From NCBI RefSeq assembly GCF_900215205.1, contig NZ_OBDY01000002.1:329867-393866 (forward strand): a stretch of 64,000 bases of DNA, given 5' to 3'. Made by a program: the position numbers and the translations under genes. This document shows, in pieces, positions 1 through 8,070 of this stretch (the first letter of the stretch is position 1; every line of letters starts with the position of its first letter). A model generated the notes under the pieces. The model worked only from the letters and a program-made list of their open reading frames with translations, did no database searches and was not told the DNA's origin. The DNA comes from Paractinoplanes atraurantiacus (GTDB taxonomy: Bacteria; Actinomycetota; Actinomycetes; Mycobacteriales; Micromonosporaceae).

Positions 1-1
1 T

Positions 2-346
2 CCTGACGCCGCCGGGAAAGCGGCGGCGGTGGACGACGTGCTCCGGACCGAGTCGGCCCGGGCCACCGTGGTCGTGGACGATGCCGGCACGGTCGCGTTA
101 CGCGCGACCGGTGGTGACGGTCCCGTCGGGCAGCTGGCTGTGCTGCTCGCCGACGTGCTCGCGCGCGCCCTGTCGACCGGGGGCGCCGACCGATTCGGCA
201 CGTGTGCCGCCGATCCTTGCCATTGCGTATACCTGGACCGCACACGTTCGGCGCGCCAGCGCTACTGCTGTCAGCTGTGCAACGACCGGATGGCCGCCGC
301 CGCCTACCGCCGCCGGAGCCGCGCGGCGAACCCCGGACCGGCGTAG
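2..346 (+). CDS. CGNR-type zinc finger protein, C-terminal part (5' end outside window)
   Basis: The reading frame is open from the first bases of the window, so this is the C-terminal 114 or so residues of a longer protein. It ends in a cysteine-rich module (GTC, DPCHC, then RYCCQLCNDR) followed by an Arg-rich tail. This matches the layout of the CGNR zinc finger found at the C-terminus of many actinobacterial putative transcription regulators (ABATE-CGNR proteins). The signature tetrapeptide reads CNDR instead of CGNR, a small departure from the family motif. Known family members are thought to be stress-responsive DNA-binding proteins; that role is inferred here. The gene points towards the convergent GntR gene that follows. 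Confidence 0.75.
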   Translation, partial: PDAAGKAAAVDDVLRTESARATVVVDDAGTVALRATGGDGPVGQLAVLLADVLARALSTGGADRFGTCAADPCHCVYLDRTRSARQRYCCQLCNDRMAAAAYRRRSRAANPGPA

Positions 347-360
347 GCGCCGGCGACGCC

Positions 361-1065
361 TCAGATCTCGTCCGGTTCCGCCGTCTCGGCCTCGAGGTGG
401 GCGCGCAGCCAGGTCTCGGTCGTGGCGACGTGCAGGAGCGCCGCCGCGTGGGCCAGCGCGCCGTCGCGCGCGGCCAGGGCCGCGTAGATCGCTTCGTGCT
501 CGGCCAGGGTCCGTCCCGCGGCGTTGTCGTCGACGAGGCCCCGCCAGACCCGCGCCCGCAGAGTCCGGCTCGACACGCCGTCCAGCAGCGTCGACAAGGT
601 CCGGTTGCCGGTGGCGGCGAGAACGGCGCGGTGGAACGCGGCGTCGTGCTCGTTGAGCAGCTCCACGTCGTCGCGGGCGCCGCGCATGGCCTCGAGATGT
701 CCGCGTACGGCGTCGAGCTGGTCCGCGGAGATGCGCTCGGCGGCCAGGCCGGTCGCCACCGGCTCGAACAGCCGGCGTACCTCGGTCAGCTCCAGCAGGG
801 TGTGACCCTGCAGCAGCTCGACCGCCACGCCCACACCCTCGAGCAGCAGCTCGGGCTCGAGGCTGGTGACGTAGGTGCCGGTGCCCCGGCGTACCTCCAG
901 GACGTTGGCCACCACCAGAGCTTTGACCGCTTCCCGCATGAGGTTGCGGCCCAGGCCGAGCTCGGCGGCGAGCTGCTGCTCGGGCGGCAGCCGGGAGCCC
1001 GGGCGCAGCTCCCCGGTGAGGATGAGCTCACGGATGCGGGCGATGGCCTTGTCCGTCAACGACAC
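361..1065 (-). CDS. GntR family regulator (FadR/FCD subfamily), probable repressor of the adjacent sugar locus
   Basis: The product is 234 aa. Residues 1-70 form a winged helix (IRELILTGELRPGSRLP, then the recognition segment GLGRNLMREAVKAL). Residues 80-225 are an all-helical FCD ligand domain with the metal-ligand pattern D-x-x-F-H and a later E-H-E. I chose the GTG at 1065 because AGGGAGG sits eight bases upstream. An in-frame ATG at 1107 would begin inside a palindromic operator. The gene is divergent from the transporter operon starting at 1248, and two copies of GACATCCCATGTC lie between them. This suggests autoregulation and repression of the transport and catabolic genes, relieved by a sugar-acid ligand. 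FCD proteins commonly respond to such ligands; the exact ligand is unknown. Confidence 0.9.
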   Translation of the reverse strand: MSLTDKAIARIRELILTGELRPGSRLPPEQQLAAELGLGRNLMREAVKALVVANVLEVRRGTGTYVTSLEPELLLEGVGVAVELLQGHTLLELTEVRRLFEPVATGLAAERISADQLDAVRGHLEAMRGARDDVELLNEHDAAFHRAVLAATGNRTLSTLLDGVSSRTLRARVWRGLVDDNAAGRTLAEHEAIYAALAARDGALAHAAALLHVATTETWLRAHLEAETAEPDEI

Positions 1066-1102
1066 TGTCGGTCCTCCCTGCCGGTGAGCCCAAGGTAGCA
1101 GA

Positions 1103-1115
1103 GACATCCCATGTC
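1103..1115. promoter_or_regulatory. Palindromic operator GACATCCCATGTC, copy 1
   Basis: A perfect 5-bp inverted repeat (GACAT/ATGTC) with a 3-bp spacer, just upstream of the GntR gene start. An identical 13-mer recurs at 1202-1214 in the same intergenic region. FadR/FCD proteins typically bind short inverted repeats of this size. Regulation by the adjacent GntR protein is inferred. Confidence 0.7.
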
Positions 1116-1201
1116 AAGGACGACTCGGCTTCGGTTAACTCGGCATTACGCGGCAATTTCGGCGCGATCTATAGACAGCGGTCAGTCGGCGGGTCTACAA
1201 A

Positions 1202-1214
1202 GACATCCCATGTC
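1202..1214. promoter_or_regulatory. Palindromic operator GACATCCCATGTC, copy 2
   Basis: Exact second copy of the 13-bp palindrome, 34 bp upstream of the start codon of the substrate-binding protein gene, in position to block its promoter. The two copies are 99 bp apart, which could allow looping or independent control of the divergent units. Confidence 0.7.
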
Positions 1215-1247
1215 TGGTGTCATCGAACGACATAGATCGGAGCACCG

Positions 1248-2309
1248 ATGAGACTTCGAACCGGCACCGCGGGAGCCGCGCTTCTGCTGGCCGCCGCACT
1301 CACCGCGGCCTGCGGCGACAGCGGCGGCGCCGGCGCCTCCGCCGACGGCAAGCCCCTGGTCGGGGTGGACTACCCGCGCTCCGACACCGACTTCTGGAAC
1401 TCGTACATCAAATACACGCCGCAGTTCGCCGGCGAGCTCGGCATCGATCTGAAGACGACCAACTCGCAGAACGACGTGGCGAAGCTGACCGCCAACGTGC
1501 AGACCTTCATCAGTCAGGGCGTCAAGGGCGTCGCGATGGCCCCGCAGGACACCGCCGCCGTCGCGCCGACGCTGCAGCAGCTCGAGGCCAAGAAGATCCC
1601 GGTGGTCACCGTCGACACCCGGCCCGACACCGGAAACGTCTTCATGGTGGTGCGGGCCGACAACCGGGCCTACGGCGAGAAGGCCTGCCAGTTCCTGGGG
1701 GCCAAGCTCAACGGCGCCGGCAAGGTCGTGATGTTGCAGGGCGGCCTGGACTCGATCAACGGCCGGGACCGCACCGAGGCGTTCAACGACTGCATGAAGA
1801 AGAACTACCCGAACATCACCGTCTTCGGCGAGGCGACCAACTGGGACGGCGCCGTCGCCTCGCAGAAACTGCAGACCCGGCTCACCGAGCATCCCGACAT
1901 CAAGGGCGTCTACATGCAGTCCAGCTTCGCCCTGGCCGGCACGAAGCAGTTGCTCAAACAGCGCGGCCTGCTGGTGCCGCCGGCCGACCCGAAACACGTC
2001 TTCGTGGTCAGCAACGACGGCATTCCGCAGGAGCTGAAGGACATCGCCGCCGGCGAGATCGACGCCACGGTGTCGCAGCCCGCCGACCTTTACGCCAAGT
2101 ACGCCCTGTCGTACGTGAAGGACGCCATCGACGGCAAGACCTTCCAGCCGGGACCGACCGACCACGACAGCACGATCATCCAGGTCCGGCCGGGACTTCT
2201 CGAGGACCAACTGCAGGCCCCGCTGGTCACGGCGGACGGCGCCACCTACGGCGGTGTGCCGAGCGTGAAGTCCGACGACAAATCGCTCTGGGGCAACAAC
2301 CTCAGCTGA
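1248..2309 (+). CDS. Sugar ABC transporter substrate-binding lipoprotein
   Basis: The product is 353 aa. The N-terminus is a lipoprotein signal (MRLRTGTAGA, hydrophobic stretch, lipobox LTAAC with Cys at about residue 22), so the mature protein is tethered outside the membrane. The rest fits the periplasmic-binding-protein type 1 fold used for ribose, xylose and similar sugars. Visible segments include DFWNSYIKYTPQFAGELG, QTFISQGVKGVAMAP, KKIPVVTVDTRP and a late VVSNDGIPQELKDIAAG. It is the first gene of the transport operon, followed 29 bp later by the ATPase. A GGAG ribosome site precedes the ATG. Linkage to L-fuconate dehydratase suggests L-fucose or a related 6-deoxy sugar as substrate. 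Confidence 0.9.
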   Translation: MRLRTGTAGAALLLAAALTAACGDSGGAGASADGKPLVGVDYPRSDTDFWNSYIKYTPQFAGELGIDLKTTNSQNDVAKLTANVQTFISQGVKGVAMAPQDTAAVAPTLQQLEAKKIPVVTVDTRPDTGNVFMVVRADNRAYGEKACQFLGAKLNGAGKVVMLQGGLDSINGRDRTEAFNDCMKKNYPNITVFGEATNWDGAVASQKLQTRLTEHPDIKGVYMQSSFALAGTKQLLKQRGLLVPPADPKHVFVVSNDGIPQELKDIAAGEIDATVSQPADLYAKYALSYVKDAIDGKTFQPGPTDHDSTIIQVRPGLLEDQLQAPLVTADGATYGGVPSVKSDDKSLWGNNLS

Positions 2310-2338
2310 GGCGGCGCGGCGAGCGGAGGCAGCACGAC

Positions 2339-3856
2339 ATGAGTGACAACCGAGACGCCGCGCCGCCCGTGGTGGAGGCGACGAAGATCAGCAAGCGGTT
2401 CGGATCCACCGTGGCCCTGCGCGACGCCGGTCTGGTCGTGCGGCCGGGGCAGACGCACGCTCTGGTGGGCCGCAACGGGGCCGGGAAGTCGACGCTGGTC
2501 TCGATCCTCACCGGACTGCAGCAGCCGGACGCCGGCCGGCTGCGGTTCGGCGGGCGGCCGGCGCCGAGGATCAACGACCGGGACGGATGGCGCCGCGAGG
2601 TGGCCTGCGTCTATCAGAAGTCGACCATCATCGGCTCGCTGTCGGTGGCCGAGAACCTGTTCCTCAACCGGCAGGACCGCGGTCGCGCCGGTCTGCTGGA
2701 CTGGCCGGGTGTGCGGCGGCGGGCGCGCGAGCTGCTGGCCACCTACGGGGTGGACGTCGACGTACGCACCCTGGCCGGCGACCTCTCGGTGGAGCGGCGG
2801 CAGTTCGTCGAGATCGCCCGCGCGCTGTCCTTCGGGGCGCGGTTCATCATCCTCGACGAGCCCACCGCCCAGCTCGACGCGGCCGCGATCGCCCGCCTGT
2901 TCAGCAAGATCCGCGAGTTGCAGGCGCAGCGGGTCACCTTCCTGTTCATCAGCCACCACCTGCAAGAGGTCTACGACATCTGTGACACGGTGACGGTCTT
3001 CCGGGACGCCCGCTGGATCGTCACCGCACCGGTCGCCGAGCTGCCGCGCGCCGACCTCGTCGCCGCGATGACCGGCGACGCGGGCGGCCTGACGGCGGCC
3101 CGGGAACGGCCGGCGGTCGACGCCGCCGCGACGCCCACGCTGCAGGTCAGAGATCTGATCGGAGACAACTTCGCCGAGCTGAGCCTCGACATCCGGCCGG
3201 GCGAGATCGTCGGCGTGGCCGGAGCCGGCGGCAGCGGGCGGACCGAACTGGCCGAGACCATCGTCGGGCTGCGGCGGCCCGCGTCCGGGACGACCACCGT
3301 CGGCGGCGCGCCGGTCAAACCCGGCGACGTCGGCGCCGGCCTCGCCGCGGGCATCGGATTCGTCCCGCAGGACCGGCACCGCCAGGGCTTCGTCGCCGAC
3401 ATGTCGATCGCCGACAACGCCACCATGACGATCGCCGGGCGCCTGGGGCGGGCCGGCCTGATCAGCCGGCGCCGGACCGGCGCGGAGGCGCGCGCCATGA
3501 TCGAGAGCCTGGCGATCAAGACCACCGGTCCGGAGCTCGCGGTACGCGCGCTCTCCGGTGGCAACCAGCAGAAGGTCGTCATGGCGCGCGCTCTGGCCAG
3601 TCATCCGCGCCTGCTGGTGCTGATCAACCCGACCGCGGGCGTCGACGTCCGGTCGAAGGAGTTCCTGCTGAGCAAGGTCGACGAGGCCGCCGACCGCGGC
3701 ACCGCCGTGCTCGTCGCCTCGGACGAGCTGGACGACCTGCGCCCCTGCGACCGGGTCCTCGTGCTGTTTCAAGGGCGCCTCGTCGCCGAACTGCCACGGG
3801 GCTGGCACGACCACGAGCTCGTGGCCGCGATGGAAGGATTGAACCGGCATGTCTGA
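2339..3856 (+). CDS. Sugar ABC transporter ATP-binding protein (RbsA-like, two ABC domains)
   Basis: The product is 505 aa with tandem nucleotide-binding domains. Domain 1 has an intact Walker A (GRNGAGKST), a Walker B ending DEPTAQLD and an unusual signature LSVERRQ. Domain 2 has a degenerate Walker A (GAGGSGRTE) and a canonical signature LSGGNQQ. Its Walker B reads LLVLINPTAGVDV, so the usual Asp-Glu pair before Pro is Ile-Asn. RbsA/MglA proteins normally have one catalytically weak domain; here domain 2 lacks the catalytic Glu. The protein would power uptake with the permease encoded next, whose ATG lies inside this gene (8-bp overlap), implying translational coupling. A GCGGAGGCAG ribosome site supports the start at 2339. 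Confidence 0.92.
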   Translation: MSDNRDAAPPVVEATKISKRFGSTVALRDAGLVVRPGQTHALVGRNGAGKSTLVSILTGLQQPDAGRLRFGGRPAPRINDRDGWRREVACVYQKSTIIGSLSVAENLFLNRQDRGRAGLLDWPGVRRRARELLATYGVDVDVRTLAGDLSVERRQFVEIARALSFGARFIILDEPTAQLDAAAIARLFSKIRELQAQRVTFLFISHHLQEVYDICDTVTVFRDARWIVTAPVAELPRADLVAAMTGDAGGLTAARERPAVDAAATPTLQVRDLIGDNFAELSLDIRPGEIVGVAGAGGSGRTELAETIVGLRRPASGTTTVGGAPVKPGDVGAGLAAGIGFVPQDRHRQGFVADMSIADNATMTIAGRLGRAGLISRRRTGAEARAMIESLAIKTTGPELAVRALSGGNQQKVVMARALASHPRLLVLINPTAGVDVRSKEFLLSKVDEAADRGTAVLVASDELDDLRPCDRVLVLFQGRLVAELPRGWHDHELVAAMEGLNRHV

Positions 3857-4889
3857 CACCGCAACCGCGCAGGCGTCCCAGCGCGACGCACCCGACCCGC
3901 CGCCGCGGTCCGGCCGTCGCCCGGCCCGCATCCGGTTCGCCCGGCTGCGCGATCTGGTGCTGGTGCCGGCGATCGTGGGGATCGCCGTCATCGGGCAACT
4001 GGTCAGCCCGGTGTTCCTCAACCGCGACAACCTGATCAACATCCTGCAGACGATGTCGGAGATCGCTCTGCTGGTGCTGGCGCAGACCCTCGTCCTGGTC
4101 GCGGGCAGGATGGATCTGTCCCTGGAGTCGACCTTCGGCCTCGCGCCCGGCATCGCGGCGTGGCTGACCGTGGCCGCCGGCGCCGGACACGGCCTCGGCG
4201 TGCTCTCCGGCGTCTGGTCGGTGCCGATCACGTTGCTGGTCGGCGTTCTGGTCGGCGCCGCCAACGCGGTGCTGATCGTGCGGTTCGGGCTCAACGGATT
4301 CATCGTGACCCTGGGCATGCTGATCGTGCTTCGCGGCCTGCTCACCGGCATCTCCGGCGGCCAGACGTTCTTCGGCCTGCCCTCGTCGATGATGTACCTC
4401 GGCACGGCCGTGTGGCTCGGGCTGCCGGCGTCGGTCTGGCTCTGCCTGGCGCTTTTCGCGGTGGGCATCGTGGTGCTCGGCTACACCCGGTTCGGCCGTG
4501 CTCTCTATGCCATCGGCGGTAACGCCGACGCCGCCCGGGCCGCGGGCATCCGCGTCGAGCGGGTCCTGACCATCGTGCTGATCGTGGCCAGCGTCCTCGC
4601 CGCCCTCGGTGGCCTGCTCCTGTCCGGGCGACTGGCATCGGTCGCCGCGGCGCAGGGGAACGGCTACATCTTCACCGTGTTCGCCGCGGCGGTGATCGGC
4701 GGCGTCAGCCTCAACGGCGGCAAGGGCACCGTGTTCGGTGCCTTCACCGGCATCCTGTTGCTCTATCTGATCCAGAACGTGCTGACCCTGGCGTCCGTGC
4801 CGGCGCAATGGATCGGCGCCCTGAACGGCGCGATCATCCTGATCGCCCTCGTGCTCTCGCGGATCACCTCAGGCAAGGCACAGGACTGA
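3849..4889 (+). CDS. Sugar ABC transporter permease (RbsC-like)
   Basis: The product is 346 aa. A basic N-terminal tail of about 35 residues precedes 8-10 hydrophobic segments. Family-typical stretches include [29 protein letters not shown] and [15 protein letters not shown], the last being the cytoplasmic loop that contacts the ATPase. Only one permease gene is present, so the membrane channel is presumably a homodimer, as in ribose-type importers. It overlaps the ATPase gene by 8 bp and is followed 16 bp later by the L-fuconate dehydratase gene. Transport and catabolism are therefore probably co-transcribed. Confidence 0.92.
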   Translation: MSDTATAQASQRDAPDPPPRSGRRPARIRFARLRDLVLVPAIVGIAVIGQLVSPVFLNRDNLINILQTMSEIALLVLAQTLVLVAGRMDLSLESTFGLAPGIAAWLTVAAGAGHGLGVLSGVWSVPITLLVGVLVGAANAVLIVRFGLNGFIVTLGMLIVLRGLLTGISGGQTFFGLPSSMMYLGTAVWLGLPASVWLCLALFAVGIVVLGYTRFGRALYAIGGNADAARAAGIRVERVLTIVLIVASVLAALGGLLLSGRLASVAAAQGNGYIFTVFAAAVIGGVSLNGGKGTVFGAFTGILLLYLIQNVLTLASVPAQWIGALNGAIILIALVLSRITSGKAQD

Positions 4890-4905
4890 CGAGCGGAGTG
4901 ATCCC

Positions 4906-6225
4906 ATGACTGCTGTTCCCACTGCTTCGATCACCGGCCTTGACGTCCTCGATGTGCGCTTCCCGACCTCGGAGCACCTCGACGGATCCGACGCCATGAA
5001 TCCCGAACCCGACTATTCCGCGGCCTACGTGATCCTCCGGACCGACGCGCCGGACGGTCTGCAGGGCCACGCGCTGGCCTTCACCACGGGGCGGGGCAAC
5101 GACGTGCAGGCGGCCGCCATCGCCGCGCTGGCGCCGTACGTGGTCGGCCGCGAGGTGCACGACATCTGCTCGGACCTGGGCGGCTTCGCTCGCGCCCTGA
5201 CCCACGACCCACAGTTGCGCTGGCTCGGGCCGGAGAAGGGCGTCATCCACATGGCCACCGGGGCGGTGGTGAACGCGGCGTGGGACCTGGCCGCGAAACG
5301 GGCCGGCCTGCCGGTGTGGCGCTTCCTCAGCCAGATGTCACCCGAGGAACTCGTGTCGCAGGTGGACTTCCGCTGGCTCGGCGACGCGCTCACCCCGCAG
5401 GACGCGCTCGAGCTGCTGCGCCGGGCCGAGCCGGGCCGGCCGGAGCGCATGGCACGGCTCATCGAGACCGGCTACCCGGCGTACACCACCACACCGGGCT
5501 GGCTCGGTTACTCCGACGAGAAGCTGACCAGGCTCGCGCGGGAGGCGGTGGCCGACGGTTTCACCCAGATCAAACTGAAGGTCGGCGCGTCGCTCGAGGA
5601 CGACATCCGCCGGATGCGGGCCGCCCGGGCCGCGGTCGGCCCGGACGTCCGGATCGCCGTCGACGCCAACCAGCGGTGGGATGTCGCGCCGGCGATCGAG
5701 TGGATGCGGGCGCTCGCCCCCGACGAGCCGTACTGGATCGAGGAGCCCACCTCGCCCGACGACATCCTCGGGCACGCCGCCGTGCGGGCCGGTGTCCAGC
5801 CGATCAAGGTGGCCACCGGCGAGCACGTCGCCAACCGGGTGATCTTCAAGCAGTTGTTGCAGGCCGGCGCCGTGGACATCGTGCAGATCGACGCGGCGCG
5901 GGTCGGCGGCGTCAACGAGAACATCGCGATCCTGCTGCTGGCCGCGAAGTTCGGTGTCCCGGTGTGCCCGCACGCGGGCGGCGTCGGCCTGTGCGAGATG
6001 GTGCAGCATCTGGCGATGTTCGACTACGTCGCGGTCTCGGGCACCCTCGAGGACCGGGTGATCGAGTACGTCGACCATCTGCACGAGCATTTCGCCGACC
6101 CGGTACGCCTCCGCGACGGCCGCTATCAAGCCCCGGCCCGGCCCGGGCTCAGCGCCCAGATGCTGCCGCGGGCGCTCAAGGAGTACGCGTATCCCGACGG
6201 TCCGGTGTGGTCCTCCCGTGTCTGA
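4906..6225 (+). CDS. L-fuconate dehydratase (enolase superfamily)
   Basis: The product is 439 aa and converts L-fuconate to 2-keto-3-deoxy-L-fuconate. The sequence closely follows the characterised FucD family, including [15 protein letters not shown], the [10 protein letters not shown] loop and [20 protein letters not shown]. Active-site residues are readable: the KxK pair K223/K225, metal ligands D253 (DANQRW), E279 (IEEP) and E306 (TGEH), and the base H356 (CPHAGGVG). Length is normal for the family. It sits between the transporter and a lactonase-type amidohydrolase that overlaps its 3' end by 8 bp. No L-fucose dehydrogenase or KDF aldolase gene is visible nearby, so the rest of the pathway must be encoded elsewhere. 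Confidence 0.93.
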   Translation: MTAVPTASITGLDVLDVRFPTSEHLDGSDAMNPEPDYSAAYVILRTDAPDGLQGHALAFTTGRGNDVQAAAIAALAPYVVGREVHDICSDLGGFARALTHDPQLRWLGPEKGVIHMATGAVVNAAWDLAAKRAGLPVWRFLSQMSPEELVSQVDFRWLGDALTPQDALELLRRAEPGRPERMARLIETGYPAYTTTPGWLGYSDEKLTRLAREAVADGFTQIKLKVGASLEDDIRRMRAARAAVGPDVRIAVDANQRWDVAPAIEWMRALAPDEPYWIEEPTSPDDILGHAAVRAGVQPIKVATGEHVANRVIFKQLLQAGAVDIVQIDAARVGGVNENIAILLLAAKFGVPVCPHAGGVGLCEMVQHLAMFDYVAVSGTLEDRVIEYVDHLHEHFADPVRLRDGRYQAPARPGLSAQMLPRALKEYAYPDGPVWSSRV

Positions 6226-7114
6226 CCCCGGCCTGGTCGACGCCCACCACCATCTGTGGGATCTGGTCCGGCGCCCGCAGCCCTGGCTGGACGAAGCTGC
6301 CCACCGGCCGATCCGCCGGACGTTCGGCACCGCGGATCTGACCGCGGCGGCCACCCGGCCGATCGCCGGCCGGCGGTTGCGGGCCACGGTGCTGGTGCAC
6401 TGCCTGGATTCCGCCGGCGAGACGCGGGAGCTCCTGGCGCTGGCCGCCGAGGACCCGTTGATCGCCGCCGTGGTCGGCTGGGTGGACCTGACGTCGCCGG
6501 CCGTCGGCGACGTTCTCGACGAGTTGAGCGCCGGGCCGGGCGGCGCGTACCTGCGCGGTCTGCGCCATCTCGTCCAGGGCGAGGCGGATCGCGGCTGGTT
6601 GCAGCGACCGGACGTCGAGCGCGGGCTGCGGGCGGCCCGGCAACGCGGGCTCGCGTACGACCTCCTCATCCGCAGCCACCAGTTTCCGCAGGCCATCCGC
6701 CTCGCCGAGCGTCTGCCGGAGCTGCCGATGGTCCTCGACCACGCGGGCAAGCCACCGATCGCCGCCGGCGACCTCGCGGACTGGGAACGGCAGCTGCGCC
6801 GCCTGGCCCGTCACGAGCAGGTGGTGTGCAAGGTCTCCGGGCTGATCACCGAGGCCGACCACGCGCTCTGGAGCCCGGCCGACATCCGGCCGGTCGTCGA
6901 GGTGCTGCTGTCCGCGTTCGGTCCGCGGCGGCTGATGTTCGGATCCGACTGGCCGGTCTGCACGCTGGCCGGCGGCTGGAACCGGTGGGCCGCGGCGGTC
7001 GACGATCTGCTGTCCGGTTGTTCATCCGAGGAAACCGGGGCCCTGCTGTCCGGCACCGCCCGTTCCTTCTACCGGCTACTCTCTATTGGTTACTCAGGAA
7101 CTAAAGGGGAGTGA
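6218..7114 (+). CDS. Amidohydrolase family lactonase (probable L-fucono-1,5-lactonase)
   Basis: The product is 298 aa of the COG3618 type. The N-terminal metal motif is [10 protein letters not shown], an internal VLDHAGKP gives another histidine, and the C-terminus carries MFGSDWPVC with the conserved Asp. Members next to sugar-acid dehydratases hydrolyse sugar lactones, here probably L-fucono-lactone feeding the dehydratase upstream. The GTG start lies inside the dehydratase gene (8-bp overlap), indicating coupling. The last bases of the gene contain the operator of the HxlR regulator that follows, so the 3' end of this CDS doubles as a promoter region. Confidence 0.85.
   Translation: MSDPGLVDAHHHLWDLVRRPQPWLDEAAHRPIRRTFGTADLTAAATRPIAGRRLRATVLVHCLDSAGETRELLALAAEDPLIAAVVGWVDLTSPAVGDVLDELSAGPGGAYLRGLRHLVQGEADRGWLQRPDVERGLRAARQRGLAYDLLIRSHQFPQAIRLAERLPELPMVLDHAGKPPIAAGDLADWERQLRRLARHEQVVCKVSGLITEADHALWSPADIRPVVEVLLSAFGPRRLMFGSDWPVCTLAGGWNRWAAAVDDLLSGCSSEETGALLSGTARSFYRLLSIGYSGTKGE
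7087..7103. promoter_or_regulatory. HxlR-type operator TGGTTACTCAGGAACTA (copy 1)
   Basis: An imperfect 17-bp dyad (6 of 8 pairs), overlapping the end of the lactonase gene and lying 15 bp before the HxlR start. It matches the element at 7938-7954 at 14 of 17 positions; the shared core is TGGTTACT-n-AG-n-AAC. Autoregulation by HxlR is inferred. Confidence 0.6.
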
Positions 7115-7117
7115 TGG

Positions 7118-7510
7118 GTGGGCACACGGCAGGAGATCAGCGCGCTCCCTCCGGAAGCCGATCTGGCCCGAGCGGACTCGCTGGCGCGGGAGATCTTCTC
7201 GGACGTGGCCAACAAGTGGGCCTTCCTGATCATCGAGTTCCTGGGGCAGCGCACCATGCGCTTCAGCGAGCTGCGCAACGAGGTCGGCGGCATCAGCCAC
7301 AAGATGCTCACCCAGAACCTGCGGATGCTGGAGCGCAACGGGCTGGTGGAGCGCACCGTGCACCCCACCGTCCCGCCGCGCGTCGAATACACGCTCACCG
7401 AGGCCGGCAGCGGTCTGCGTGCGGTGGTCGACGGCATGTGCGGCTGGACTCAGCGCCATCTGGGCCACATCGAGGCGTCTCGCCGCCGCTTCCGCGACCC
7501 GGCCGGCTAG
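7118..7510 (+). CDS. HxlR family transcriptional regulator
   Basis: The product is 130 aa, a compact winged helix of normal family length. The motifs W-A-F-L-I-I-E-F-L, RFSELRNEVGGISHKMLTQNLR and LVERTVHPTVPPRVEYTLTEAG are the typical HxlR recognition helix and wing. Most members carry a Cys near the N-terminus; none is seen here before helix 1. The GTG start is supported by AGGGGAG six bases upstream. Its stop codon overlaps that of the convergent RidA gene, and both genes carry the same upstream palindrome. The simplest reading is that HxlR controls itself and RidA, perhaps in response to a reactive intermediate. Confidence 0.88.
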   Translation: MGTRQEISALPPEADLARADSLAREIFSDVANKWAFLIIEFLGQRTMRFSELRNEVGGISHKMLTQNLRMLERNGLVERTVHPTVPPRVEYTLTEAGSGLRAVVDGMCGWTQRHLGHIEASRRRFRDPAG

Positions 7511-7914
7511 TCCAGAACGGCGACGGCCTCCACCTCCACCAGGTGCTCCGGCACGTCCAGGGCCGCGATGCCGAACAGCGATGCCGGCGCGGCCGGGGTG
7601 ACGCCCAGCTTCGCCGCGGCGCGGGCGATCCCGTCCAGCAGCAACGGCATCTGCTCGGGCTGCCAGCCGACGACGTGCACGGTCAGTTTCACCGCGTCGG
7701 CGAAGCTCGCGCCCGCACCGGCCAGGGCGGTGCCGACGTTGAGGTAGGCCTGCTCGACCTGGGCGGCGAGGTCGCCCGCACCGACCGTCTGGCCGGTCTC
7801 GTCCCAGGCGACCTGGCCCGCGACGTGGATCAGCTTCGATCCGGTCGCCACCGAGACCTGCCGGTAGATCGGGATTTCCGGCAGCCCGGCCGGGTTCACC
7901 AGAGTCACGGCCAT
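7507..7914 (-). CDS. RidA family (YjgF/UK114) protein
   Basis: The product is 135 aa. It begins MAVTLVNPAGLPEIPIY and contains HVAGQVAWDE, VKLTVHVVGW and a C-terminal LVEVEAVAV, the pattern of the trimeric RidA fold. Canonical RidA enzymes deaminate reactive enamines/imines. The invariant Arg of true RidA (in an R-x-x-V-E-v segment) is not obvious here, so it may belong to a divergent Rid subfamily with another role. I preferred the ATG at 7914, with AGAGG eight bases upstream, over a GTG at 7923 that would overlap the Shine-Dalgarno. Convergent with HxlR, overlapping at the stop codons. Confidence 0.85.
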   Translation of the reverse strand: MAVTLVNPAGLPEIPIYRQVSVATGSKLIHVAGQVAWDETGQTVGAGDLAAQVEQAYLNVGTALAGAGASFADAVKLTVHVVGWQPEQMPLLLDGIARAAAKLGVTPAAPASLFGIAALDVPEHLVEVEAVAVLD

Positions 7915-7937
7915 GATGCGCACCTCTCACTCTCTTT

Positions 7938-7954
7938 TGGTTACTGAGAAACCA
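7938..7954. promoter_or_regulatory. HxlR-type operator TGGTTACTGAGAAACCA (copy 2)
   Basis: A near-perfect 17-bp dyad (7 of 8 pairs), 24 bp upstream of the RidA start codon. It shares its core with the site before HxlR at 7087-7103. Presence before both convergent genes argues that one regulator acts on both. Confidence 0.65.
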
Positions 7955-8000
7955 TAAGAGATCTCCGCTGAGCAGCGGAAGTACGCACTTTTTGGTGCCT

Positions 8001-8020
8001 CGGTCACCGATAGGTGACCG
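8001..8020. promoter_or_regulatory. Perfect 8-bp inverted repeat upstream of the FAAL gene
   Basis: CGGTCACC-GATA-GGTGACCG, an uninterrupted 20-bp palindrome located 50 bp upstream of the large FAAL gene. Position and symmetry suggest an operator for a dimeric regulator. No regulator gene for it can be assigned from the window. Confidence 0.5.
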
Positions 8021-8070
8021 CCAGGGGTGTAACGTCCGAACGAGACGCTCCCTCTCCATCGGAGTCCCGG

